DNA from: Acanthopleura granulata
Taxonomy: Eukaryota; Mollusca; Polyplacophora; Chitonida; Chitonidae
Direction: 5' to 3'
DNA length: 64,000 nucleotides
Assembly (NCBI GenBank): GCA_016165875.1
Contig: JABBOT010000022.1
Span: 1,329,333 to 1,393,332, forward strand
A program made the translations under genes and the position numbers. The notes beneath the pieces were generated by a model that saw only the letters and a list, made by a program, of their open reading frames with translations, was not told where the DNA came from and made no database searches. Below are positions 26,200 through 37,300 of the stretch, piece after piece (positions within the stretch are counted from its first letter, which is position 1; each line of letters starts with the position of its first letter).

Positions 26200-29100
26200 A
26201 TATCAATATTTTAGCTGTCAAAGGCAAGGGGCCGAATGACCAGTTTTTCAGTGGGAAAACAAAAGTAACAATCATGTGTTGTTGTTGTTCTTTTTTTGTA
26301 AATACACAACCATCATCAGTATGGAATAGATATCGAATAAAAGCTCTTGGCATTCAGGAATTATTATTTAGTCCTATAGGCCAACTAACTGTATTAGAAC
26401 CAACTGAAATCCACAACACGTTAATCAAGCGTCGATAGATACTTGACAATGTGGTCGTCAATTATCTGATCGTCAAATATCCCCACAATCGACGTTAATT
26501 TAATTGCGCTAACAATATTATAGCCATACATTTTACGGTAAGTGATGGGTACCCGTACAAATTCTTTATCAATGGTTTGCTTGAGCATTGGGAAATTCAC
26601 GGAACTTCGAACTATGCATACAGATTGATCCAATAGGCCTACTTGCAGCCGGCACAGTTTACAGATCAGATCACCCTTCGGAAATTATTATCGGGGGTCT
26701 CCGGGTTTATTTACTATTTTATTCCCCGTTGCGTATACATTGGGGACATCTCAGTTTATTTCTCAACAATAGAGTTGGTACCTGTACTCACATTTTCCTT
26801 ATAACATAACCTGATCAAGTTTTTGAAAATGGAGACAAGGTTTCATCCGGTTTTTCTTCATTTATAGAATTTACACTTATTACAGATTTTCCAATTATTA
26901 CAGATTTGTGCCAAGACCTTAGTATATGTACTGCTCCTTGCAGAAGATTAATGCAAAAGACAAAAGCATTCAGAGCAAAATCACAGGAGCCTTTGATGTA
27001 TCGGAGATTAACTCCGTATACAAACAGAAATTTTAACTTATATGATGGCGATGAGGTTTATGGGTTGAGGAAACAACCTCAGTGTTTGCCAGGTTCCTGC
27101 AAAAACGAACAACGAGAGCCGCATTCGAGCAGGCTATAGGCCTACCTCATTAATCAAGGGCCTAGTCTCAGCGAACCACATGTTCCTGATACAGTGAAAG
27201 ACTATAAAGACTAAGTGTTTTTGTTTACTTCTAACAGATCAGTTGTTTATGAATATGCTTACTTGACATAGAAATGCTCGAACATGAACAACCTTCGTGG
27301 TATTTATGTAGCCTGTGCTAAAACAGGCGCCTTGTCGTGATTTTATTTACATATTTTAACTTGAGAAGTTTTAAGACTTCTATAAGTGAAAGACGGCTCA
27401 TGTTCAAAGTTAGGTTTGTGAAAAAGATTGGACAATATTATGTTTATTTCGGTAAAGTACTTTTTCTAACGGTTACTACGACAGTGGAAATCGACATTTG
27501 CATGACCGTGCTCCGTCAGCTAGCATAAAATGCAGCCATTCCGTCTGGGTTGTGACGTATATAATTGTTCCAAGCGCGAAACACTCTTGTCACCTGAGAC
27601 TGAAGTAAGCTGCTGGGGTTGTGATTGTAACTTAAGTGTATGTGTAAATTTCTAACATGAAATGATGGAATGATGTCTCCCGCCACAACACAACTGTCTG
27701 GAAATACTTTGCAGTGTTGTTCATACATCCACTTGTTATAATCAAAATATATAACATTAAAACAGTGTCATGTCCGTATCTTGTTACATGTTACATTGTC
27801 AGTCAACTCAGAACATTTACGTCACAGCCTATAAAGAGCTGATATTTCCTAGCTCTCTGATTAGTCAATCTCTCATAAGCTTGAAAGCATTTTTGCCTTC
27901 AGAGCCTCAGTCGGCAGCTAAATTCTCCATACTTCAAACGGAGATAATTCAGGGACGACTTCATACAAATTCAAAAAGGATTTTGCATTCGAGAGAAGTT
28001 TGTACTCTTTTAAATGAACAGTGCCTCAGCCATGAGCTGTCTTTTACTTTAAGTAATAACATGTGAGATTGAAGGTGGATATACTGGATGGATTAAACGC
28101 CAGTTGTTTACGTTGTACTATCTTGTAAACTATAAATGAAGACCTCCAGCTCATGTTATTTCCTCTTGGGCCGATCAGTTTTTTATCTATAACAATTGAT
28201 GGCTGATTAAAAATTAATGGCCGTAGCTCTGGAGATATACGCCTATGCAGCCGCCAAGAGTTGCACATATTGTCATGTTTGCATTTCAGTACAGTGCGCC
28301 TACCTCGGAGCCTGCAGAGTGTTTCCTGAAACCTTTGTAAACAGTGTTTCCTGTCCGACTATTGACCCAAGGGCTATAATATTGGCACCCCATCTGGCAC
28401 ATGTCTTTTGCTTTGATTAACAAGGTAGCCTGGCCAATATCAGCTGTAACACCCTAACCCCTGCCCATCACAACTGCAGAAGGCCTTTAATAAATCAATG
28501 GGCGCCACATAATCCGATGGCCAACCGGTCACCTCTTCAGGTGTGCCAGTCGTCTGCATTCGAGCATGCATGACTTCGGTATTGTTCATCTGACACGGGG
28601 CACGCTGTAACGCAGAAACGTTGTCCAAACAAGAACATACTTCAAGCTATAGATTCTTTGGACATATATACATTGGGAACTACTGACGCAATTTGAGGAA
28701 CAAAGGTTGCAGGCGATGTATACATCGGTTTCGGATAAAGCACGTGGTGACCATATAGTCTCCTTCGACAGGAACAGAGTACAAGTTGGTTAGTATTGTT
28801 CATCTGGCGAATCCATGCAGGGTTTGTTTCCTTAAGTTTTGGCACGTACATGTTCTCTTATTTGTTCTTTTCCTGCCTAAGCCCTTCGTGGCTTGACACG
28901 AAGTGCGATTGAAAAGCCTCCTCTCACATTGTAATTGTACTCATGGTCACTTGTTGTACTGTTCTGACATGTTGGTGAATTTGCTTTTATAAGATTCTGC
29001 ACTTACATATATCTTTTCTTATCGTGCTGTTTCTGCTGAAGAGTATACCATGTAGATGGTCTGACTGGTGGTGCTTCCATGCATTTATATTATATCCGGA

Positions 29101-29680
29101 CTTCGAACAAGGCAATATACGGTATAGTTAAAATATTCTTGCAGACATGGTCGCTCATGTATGTGCTCTGATGGCAAATCATAGCTCCAATCATGTTTGG
29201 AGACGATCCTTCCTGGAGGAGATTTCTTCTTCGGTAAAGGGTAAATCATTAAACACTGAAGTGAAAAGTATTGAATCTTAAGTCACCACATTTTGAGGAT
29301 ACTATGTTTGTCAATTCTTAAAGGTTCCTGAAGAACCGTCAGGGCTGTTTCCTATTTCGTCCCTCCCGTGCTTTCCGTGTTTGCATTGCACATGTGTATT
29401 CAAATACTCCAGAGTATGAATATCTAATTATAAATATTTTCACATTGTTTTATTTGTTTCAGAATTTAGCTTCGGATATAACCTTACTACAGAAATATAT
29501 CTTCAAAGAACGATGTGTTGGAAGAAGGTGTGGCGTGCCTCAGCCAATGCTGTGGCAAAATGAGTAGGCTAATTAGCATCAATAATGGATATGCTATGAA
29601 TACGATAAGAAACCCAATGAAGTCGCATAGAAAAGCTATGGCTATGTGACATGCAGAAAGTCAAGCACTAGGCTGTGTAA
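26200..29680. other. Intergenic AT-rich DNA
   Basis: Lies between the minus-strand gene starting at 25.7 kb and the plus-strand gene starting at 29.7 kb, which are divergent. No exon, tRNA or element could be supported. Several 60-100 codon open frames have no splice-site or composition support. Confidence 0.45.
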
Positions 29681-29685
29681 TACAC

Positions 29686-30248
29686 ATGCATTGGCAGAAA
29701 ATGGGAAAAAGTGAGCCATTCTCGAATCCTTGGCGTAATACCGATGAGAATCGCATTTTGAGCCCATCCAGGAACTGGCCCAGTCTTTGTGGTGCGTATG
29801 ACATCGTAATACCGACTGATACTTCGTCTTTTAATGACAGTGGACCCTTTCTACTTACCAAATCCCAACAGAACAAGAGGAATTCCGGAACCACCGAAGG
29901 CAGCAAGTCAAGACTGGACACGCTTGGAAGCTGTGCCTCCAAATGCTGTCCATGTCGGGAAAACGTGTCCAGATCTTCTCTTTCCGATGACTCTTTGTCT
30001 CGGAGACTGGATCTGCGAAGGCCTCGACTTCCTGCGATTTCAAACGACGCTAAACACATCCCGTCAAACGGAACACATTCGTTATCCGTCCAAACACAGA
30101 TGCCAATGTCAAAGGTATCTCTACCCCAAAACCCAGCTTATACAAGAAGGGACCTGTTAGGGCTACACCTAACACCCCAAGAACCAAGGGTTCCAGGACA
30201 GGCAATGCTCGCAGACTTGTCAGAGAGAGACCGAACACGAATCCTTCC
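29686..30248 (+). CDS. Hypothetical protein, exon 1
   Basis: 187 codons plus two bases. The region is GC-richer than its flanks and Ser-rich. The donor GTAAGT is a full consensus match. Confidence 0.6.
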
Positions 30249-32211
30249 GTAAGTTTACATGCATTTATACTGTCTAGTATTATGTCTAGTATTGTGTTAA
30301 CATGATACATGTTAAATGCATAACAAATACATAGTAAAATTTGAGTGCCAATATTTCGAAACGTTGTAAAGGCAGGGTAATGATTGCTCACAGTTTGCAA
30401 CAAAATGTTAGATTACAACATTTCACATTTGTGTCACACAAGGTGTCATACAACACCTTTAAAATGTTACTGTGGCATAAGGTAGTGTTAAAATACAACA
30501 GTGTTTAATCATTTTGCAAGGCCTTAAATGTTATTCTAACATTACGAAGGCTTTCTCAAATGCATCACTGGCAAAATTTTCCATTTAACATTTAAGTTGT
30601 ATACAATGGACTTCAGTTACACGTGTATGTAGGTCCAGATACACATATATTGGCCGCTATGGCGAAACAAATCAAGCAAATATATATTATATTTACTGTT
30701 TCTTGTCAAATTTACAATAGTTGATGCAAAAAAATATTGGCCACGTTCATTCTCAAGTAATCTTTAAGTAAGTCACATCTGTTGTGCCTCGGTGATGAAT
30801 GGCTCGCCTGATCTGGATTACACGTCCCCAGTAGTATAGAAACTCACTAGTGTGTGGTTGTGTCGGGCACTGGCGTTAAATAGTTGTATCGGACATTGAA
30901 GTTATGTGATTGAGTGTTGTACAAATACGTTCCGTTCATCACTCGCAGGGGTGGTTAACGGACTGGCTGGCTCAGTTCGACCATCTGGCTCTTCAATAAT
31001 CATGCCAGGACTTGTATTTATTTGATTTATTTATTTGATTAGTGTTTTACGCCGAACTCAAGAACATGTCACTTATACGACGGCGGCCAGCATTATGGTG
31101 GGGGGAACCCGGGCAGAGCCAGGACGGACTTTCGACCTTATTGTCGGGATCTTTTTCGAATCAAAAGGTCGAAAGCTGGTGCATCTATGGAACATTTCGT
31201 GGTGATGCCTTGGATTTTTCTATTATTAATGACGTCTTGTGTTTGAATCCTGCTCTGGCTGTTTTCACCGCAGCGTCAGCGGTGAGAAGGTGTGTCAGGG
31301 AGCTGACGAAGGCTGGATGTTAAAATCGGGTAATCTACTTTCCTCTGCCCATAAACCTGACACGGTCGTCGGGAAAATCTTTGATCACAGCGTTAAACAC
31401 CAACCAGTCAGTATGTCCGTGCATTGCTACGGAATATTTACTGCCAAGGCGAATGGTTAATATAGGCCTACTTAAATTGTACGCCTGTCCTTCAGTTTCA
31501 TCCGAACGATTTAATTCATGCTTGTTGGATTTAATGCTGTGATTCAATGAATTGCAGAGTCGATCGAACATCAAAATATTGATGAGGCCATAAATCTTTC
31601 AACGCCCACTCTCACTGACATGCTGTGTTGGTGCACAAAACCTAGACATTCAAATCTCCCACTTCCAGCTTAGTGACTGTTCCTTAAAAACTAGTGGAAT
31701 GAATACTGTACTGAGTGGAAGCATTCCATTTATACGTTAAATACATATGAATTAGTTTCATCGGGCACTGCACTACATGATATGATATGTATATTTCAGG
31801 AAGAGGGTGTGTATGAGGCCGACCCTGGACATCAGAATGCAGCAGGAAGAGAATCTCTCGCCTCGATCTGACGACCGCTCTATTACGTCACTAGAGCCTG
31901 ACATTCGGACATCTAGCTGTGTGTTACACGTGAAGAACGACCAGCCCGCCAGAGAAAAAACGTTGATGTATTCCACCAATCGCCACGGCTCAGTGTACAC
32001 ACAATATCAGAGACGAAATCCAAGTGTGGTAAAGAAGTCAGTGTTGGAGGAAGTTAAGAAACAATACTTTGATAAAGAGAGAATGGAGGACAATTGTCCA
32101 CCTACGAGAAGACTTCCTGTTCTTCCACGCGATTTACCCACGGATGAATTTGTTGTGAGGTGGTTAGTGCACGGATCCGCACCACCCGGAGAGTCTCATT
32201 TCCAAATATAA
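29686..32211 (+). CDS. Hypothetical two-exon protein, 324 residues
   Basis: Exon 1 is 29,686-30,248: the first ATG after an in-frame TGA 48 bases upstream, donor CTTCC/GTAAGT, phase 2. Exon 2 is 31,800-32,211, after ATATTTCAG, and ends in TAA. The join gives one open frame of 324 residues. The protein is rich in Ser, Arg and Pro with no signal peptide or membrane segment. Exon 1 contains SRSSLSDDSLSRRLDLRRPR. Near the C-terminus it has KKSVLEEVKKQYFDKERME and then LPRDLPTDEFVVRWLVHGS, which looks like a conserved terminal motif. It is probably cytosolic and mostly disordered. I do not recognise the family. Upstream exons cannot be excluded, because CATGCAG near 29,656 could act as an acceptor. 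Confidence 0.6.
31018..31125 (-). mobile_element. SINE 3' fragment, reverse orientation
   Basis: Reads as the reverse complement of the SINE tail and core: TTTATTTGATTAGTGTTTTACGCCG, then CTTATACGACGGCGGCCAGCATTATGGTGG. It lies in the intron of the hypothetical gene. The tRNA head is absent. Confidence 0.85.
31800..32211 (+). CDS. Hypothetical protein, terminal exon
   Basis: One base plus 137 codons including TAA. Starts after a pyrimidine-rich ATATTTCAG acceptor and carries the charged helix and the C-terminal DEFVVRWLVHG motif. Confidence 0.65.
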
Positions 32212-34320
32212 CATCATAAGGAAATATGATATTATATTTGCCCTTCACATCTATGTATATAGATCTTATAGCCCAGATACACTGGGATTATTCCAAACCA
32301 ATTCCGCACAATAAGAAGTTTCAAAGGCTTATACACAAGTACATAAATCCCCATACAAAGTTTGCTCTGTTGTGTGGTCAAGAAGCTGTACAACCAAACG
32401 TATATCTACTCACTTAAAGAATCCACTTCCAAGAAGTACAGTAATTTGGCAAATAATTACCGTTGCGCGATTTCAAAAATGTCTGGCGCCAACTGTATGA
32501 GGATTCTGAAGAACTCAAAACGTCTAATTAAATAAGTACACGCTCAAATACACATACCGTATAAGGATATCGACATTTGCGACTCCTCTGCCTTCCATAT
32601 TTATATATATACTACTATTCCTCACTGAGGTTTAATTGATGCAATCATTAATTTCATTAATTACTTCCATGTGTTTACTCAACCGGTCACTGCTATATTA
32701 ACGTCAAAGGCATCCAAGCCTTCTTCAGTTATAATTCTTACAGGGGTTACCATTCCTGGATTGGCTCGTTTCTGGTTGAGTTACTTGAATTTATTTAAGT
32801 AACATCTGTGTGAAATTCCTGGAAACTATTTAAGATGTTCTGGTGTTCCCATATGGGTACAAATTATCCATCCCCACTCGGTCTGAGATGGGTTGTCGAT
32901 GTTCCCAGCTTACAACAGGGATATTTTCAATTTTGACAGTGATTAATCCTTAATTCCATGGCAATGTACCAAGGTGACGTGCGCAAGGCGTCCACATATT
33001 CAACTTTGTCGCGCATTTGTTGCAGATCCTGTGTTTTGTGTCACAATTTCAATCAACGTCCCAAGTTATTACTGCAAAAATTAGTGTGTCAATATTCCAT
33101 CAAACGCCTTCACTCTAAGAGTTAATATGAGTTTGAGTCCAACTCTGGTTGGTTTCCTCCATCTCTTCAATCTGACCGTATACGTGCGAAGATCTATCAG
33201 CAACCTGCGGATAATCGTGGGTTTCCCCCGGGGTAAAACACTAATCGAATAAATAAATACATTACAAACGCAGTAAAGAATAATTTAGACAGTATAGCTT
33301 ATCTCCATCCGCTATTTCCATGAGGTTTCTGCACCCCTGACTCTCAATTTTGAGTACAGGGTGTCACATTCAGATGAAACGGTGTCAAAGGTGACGAATG
33401 AAGCTATGTTGAAAGTGATAACAGCTCGATACAATCAGTAAATCAACTAGAGTCAGTGAATACTATATCAGTATTGCATTCGTTTGAGTAAGGTTGTTAA
33501 TCATGATCATGGATTCAGGTTTCCATGTGATACTCAGGAATTTTGGTAAAGTTGCCAAAAACACCTGCTTGTAAAGATGGTAGTATGTACATGAGCGTGT
33601 AACTGTACCACATCATGAGAAGATTTACTTTTAGTGATGAATGCATGTGCCTGTAAAAAACGTTACATGCACGCACATGCATCTGTTCCGGACTGTGAAG
33701 GCTGGTCATTCAAGCGGTCAGAAGGATTAGAACGGTCTACACACAGATCTATTATATTTGACCACAGTTTTGTACAAGCATACAAGAGAGAATGCTATCG
33801 ACCTGTCGATCGCTTTTATACCTAGCTTGCCATGAGTTTTAGTCGATATAGGCCTACATTTGCTTACATAAACCCAACCATCCACTGACACCATATTTGG
33901 CGTGGTGAGGCGTATGATGTAAGGCAAATCAAGACTGAGTAAGTCTGCAACAAGTTCCACGTCAACATGCGGTAGAAAAAACCGGAAGAAAAATAACATA
34001 TATACATTTCTGTCAAAGTTAAGCGCATGAATTCTTCAACTATGTGAAATGTAAATGTAGAGATATCTATATATAATTTCAAGGAAAAAGGAGAATTCAC
34101 GTTATGGATTGAAAGTAGTTCGTGTTACGGAATGGCTGGAGATTTATATGTTCGTTGTTAAAAGTAGTTGTTCGGTGGTGCGTCTCAAATGGTCTGTTAA
34201 ACACAACCGCTACCACGTGACTTTTGCGTTATTCACACAAGGCCTTTTATGAAGTACATATATGTGACAAGGCGGCCAGAAACAGTCCAACGAACTAACA
34301 GAACTAGAGCATATACAGAA
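32212..34320. other. Intergenic region between the hypothetical gene and the annexin
   Basis: AT-rich, with no supported exon. It contains one internally deleted SINE (33,120-33,262). The last ~200 bases, which include a pyrimidine/AT-rich stretch and end just before the annexin ATG, are the likely annexin promoter and 5' UTR. No clear TATA box is visible. Confidence 0.4.
33120..33262 (+). mobile_element. SINE copy with internal deletion
   Basis: Retains ATCAGCAACCTGCGGATAATCG and GTGGGTTTCCCCCGGGG, then jumps straight to the GTAAAACACTAATCGAATAAATAAATA tail. The central CCTCCCACCATAATG...TTCTTGAG part is missing. Confidence 0.75.
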
Positions 34321-34325
34321 CCATC

Positions 34326-34346
34326 ATGGCGGCTACATATTTCGAG
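34326..34346 (+). CDS. Annexin exon 1 (start)
   Basis: ATG plus six codons (MAATYFE), followed by GAG/GTAGGA, phase 0. The context CCATCATGG is favourable for initiation. It joins exon 2 in frame, so the protein starts MAATYFE-GTVLPAG, which fits the short variable annexin N-terminus before the GTV motif. The distance to exon 2 (5.8 kb) makes this the least certain exon. Confidence 0.65.
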
Positions 34347-37300
34347 GTAGGACTATTTGTCTCTTATTTACAATTTCAATGGGCAAAAGGATAAACATAT
34401 TAGAGATATAAAGACTATTCCAGGGAAAATGCATGGGTATATGTAATTTTCATGTACATATGTAAATGCAAAAGTGTTGGTATAAGGGGTAAATCTTTCT
34501 TGCTAGTATTTATTTGGAGATGAATGTTGGCTTATGTTTCTAACGTCTACTTTTTAACCATACTCGGTAAACGTCCGATTCTAATACAGATGAACAAGCG
34601 ATTAGCTCTGCTGTTCTGCAATTATGTATCCGATTGATATATATATATGCCCATTCTGTTTTCAAGTCAGTTTTTAACGTCATACTCAAGAATATTTCGC
34701 TATTACAATGGTGGTCAGTTTCATGGGCGGAAGGTGCCCAAGCTAGCAAGTTACTTACGACTTCTTCACCTGTGACGTACTGCAGACATTGGTCAAATTA
34801 AGAATGAAGGCGTAAGGCTGTGCAAATGGCACTACGAGCGCCGCTTGTCTTCACGACGGCGCCGCTATTTTCGAATCGTTCTTAAACATAGTTTTATTTA
34901 GCCAAACATTAAATAATCTGCACAGATGTAGTCCTTTCACTCAGAAAACACTATATCAATCGACAGATATACACATTAATTGGAGCAACGGCCAATTTGT
35001 AAGGAACACGTTGAATGGCAAGGTCTTCGCTCTATAGCTATAGCCTCATGTAAATTCCGACATCTATATAAATGTGTAGCTAATGACATATACGTGCATG
35101 CTTACTGGTATAATGAAGAACGTGAGGTGATGAATAATTCAGGCACCGTGTGAAGTTATAAATAATTGAATCATCTGATAGAGCAACCGTCTGAATGATT
35201 CTTTACTTTGACCTCATCAGCATGCAATTATCATCGTTTCCATATTTAATATCTCAAACATCCGTGTATATGGTGTTTTTGCCTGTTCCTACGGCTCCTG
35301 TTCTCAAGCAGGCATGTTTATGGTGTTTATAACTGTTCCTACAGCACCGTTCTCTAACAGGCTTGCATATGGTGTTAATGCCTGGCCCTAAGGTGCCGTT
35401 GTGAAACAGGCATGTATACGGTGTTTATACCTGTTCCTATAAGGCACCTTTCTCAAACAGGCATGTATGCTGTGTTTATATCTGTTCCTAGGGTACCGTT
35501 CTCAAACAGGCATGTATACTGTGTTTATATCTGTTCCTAGGGCACCCTTCTCAAACAGGCATGTATACGGTGTTTATATCTGTTCCTAGGGCACCCTTCT
35601 CAAACAGGCATGTATACGGTGTTTATACCTGTTCCTAGGCCACCCTTCTCAAACAGGCATGTATACGGTGTTTTTACCTGTTCCTAGGCCACCCTTCTCA
35701 AACAGGCATGTATATGTTGTTTATACCTGTTCCTAGGGCACCCTTCTCAAACAGGCATGTATATGTTGTTTATACCTGTTCCTAGGGCACCCTTCTCAAA
35801 TAGGCATGTCTATACATGTTCCTAGAGCACCGTTATCCAACAGGCATTTCTACGGTGTTTACCTGTTCCTATGGGGCACCGATCTAAAACATGCATGTAT
35901 TTGGTCCTTATACCTGTTCCTAGGGTACAGTTCTCAAACATGCGCGTATTTGGTCTTTATACCTGTTCCTAAGGTATAGTTCTCAAACATGTGCGTATAT
36001 GGTTTTACCTGTTCTTATAGGGCACCGTTCTCAGACAGGCATGTATATGGTATTTATACCTTTCCTAGGACACCGCTCTCAGATATGCGTGTACATATGG
36101 TGTGTATGCCTGTACCTCGGGCACTGTTCTCAAAAATGCATGTATATGGTGCTTAGACCTTTCCTACAGGGCACCGCTCTCAAACATGCATGTATATAGT
36201 ATTTATACCTGTTCCTATGGCACTTGTTCTTAAACAGGCATGTGTATGGTGTTTATGCCTTTCCTACCGTCATTGTTCTCAACCATGCATGTATATGGTG
36301 CTTATGCCTTTCCTACCGTCATTGTTCTCAACCATCCATGTATATGGTGTTTATGCCTTTCCTACCGCCATTGTTCTCAACCATCCATGTGTATGGTGTT
36401 TATGGCTTTCCTACCGTCACTGTTCTCAATCATCCATGTATATGGTGCTTATACCTTTCCTACCGTCATTGTTCTCAGCCATCCATGTATATGGTGCTTA
36501 TACCTTTCCTACCGTCACTGTTCTCAACCATCCATGTATATGGTGCTTATACCTTTCCTACAGGTCACCGCCCTAAAACATGTGTAACGAATGAGCAGGA
36601 CGTTTAGGTTAAAAGGCTGTAGGTCTGACCCAGTTACGCAGAACACCCCTCTCCTCTACAGTTCCATTTTTCGCGGAGTGTATATAAGCGCAGCAAATCC
36701 CTGCTATGAGGGCTAGTTAGGTCTGCTATCAAAGACTGCTGATGTGAGCAGCAAGAGAGAAGGCTAATCAGAGCTGAACTGCTCAAGTGCCGCTAGACGC
36801 GAGTAGAGGGGTATGTAAGCCAGTCACTTCAGGTGCATTCCGGAAGGCCCCGAGGTTTATCGCCAAGGAGTTGCAAGCCGTGACCAGGGGCGGGCGTCTG
36901 GGTCCGGATCTACGAAGCACACCGGGGCCGGTGTGGGCACACGGAGCGTGTTCACCGGAGGTGATTGCTCGTAGGGGTCCCGTGCAATGCGGCCATGCCG
37001 CAATAGCAGGGACCGCAGCTGGGCCGGAGACTTACAGGGGGGCCGTGCACATAGCTGCCAGGCCGCAATAGCAGGGTCGGAGGATGGGCCGAGAACATAC
37101 TGGGGTATCATAGAAGAAGTATAAGGCCACAATCAGGCCCCTGATTCTTTCTGTTGTTAAACTGTTGGATGAGTTCAATCCTCGTGGGCAGACTAGTAGA
37201 CGCCAAACAATTGCGTGCTAGAGAAAACACTCTTAACTCTGACGGAGACAGACAGTTGAAGGGTAAATCAGTTGCATGAAGCAGGGTACCCCTTGTGTCG

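Noticed and set aside
36190..36607. Overlapping open frames of 115-128 codons in all three plus frames
   Set aside because: They are the product of a ~49-bp (3n+1) repeat without stops. Each copy shifts frame, so the same peptide recurs in all three.
36787..37071. Gly/Arg/Pro-rich frame of 94 codons
   Set aside because: It lies inside the GC-rich LTR and reflects base composition.
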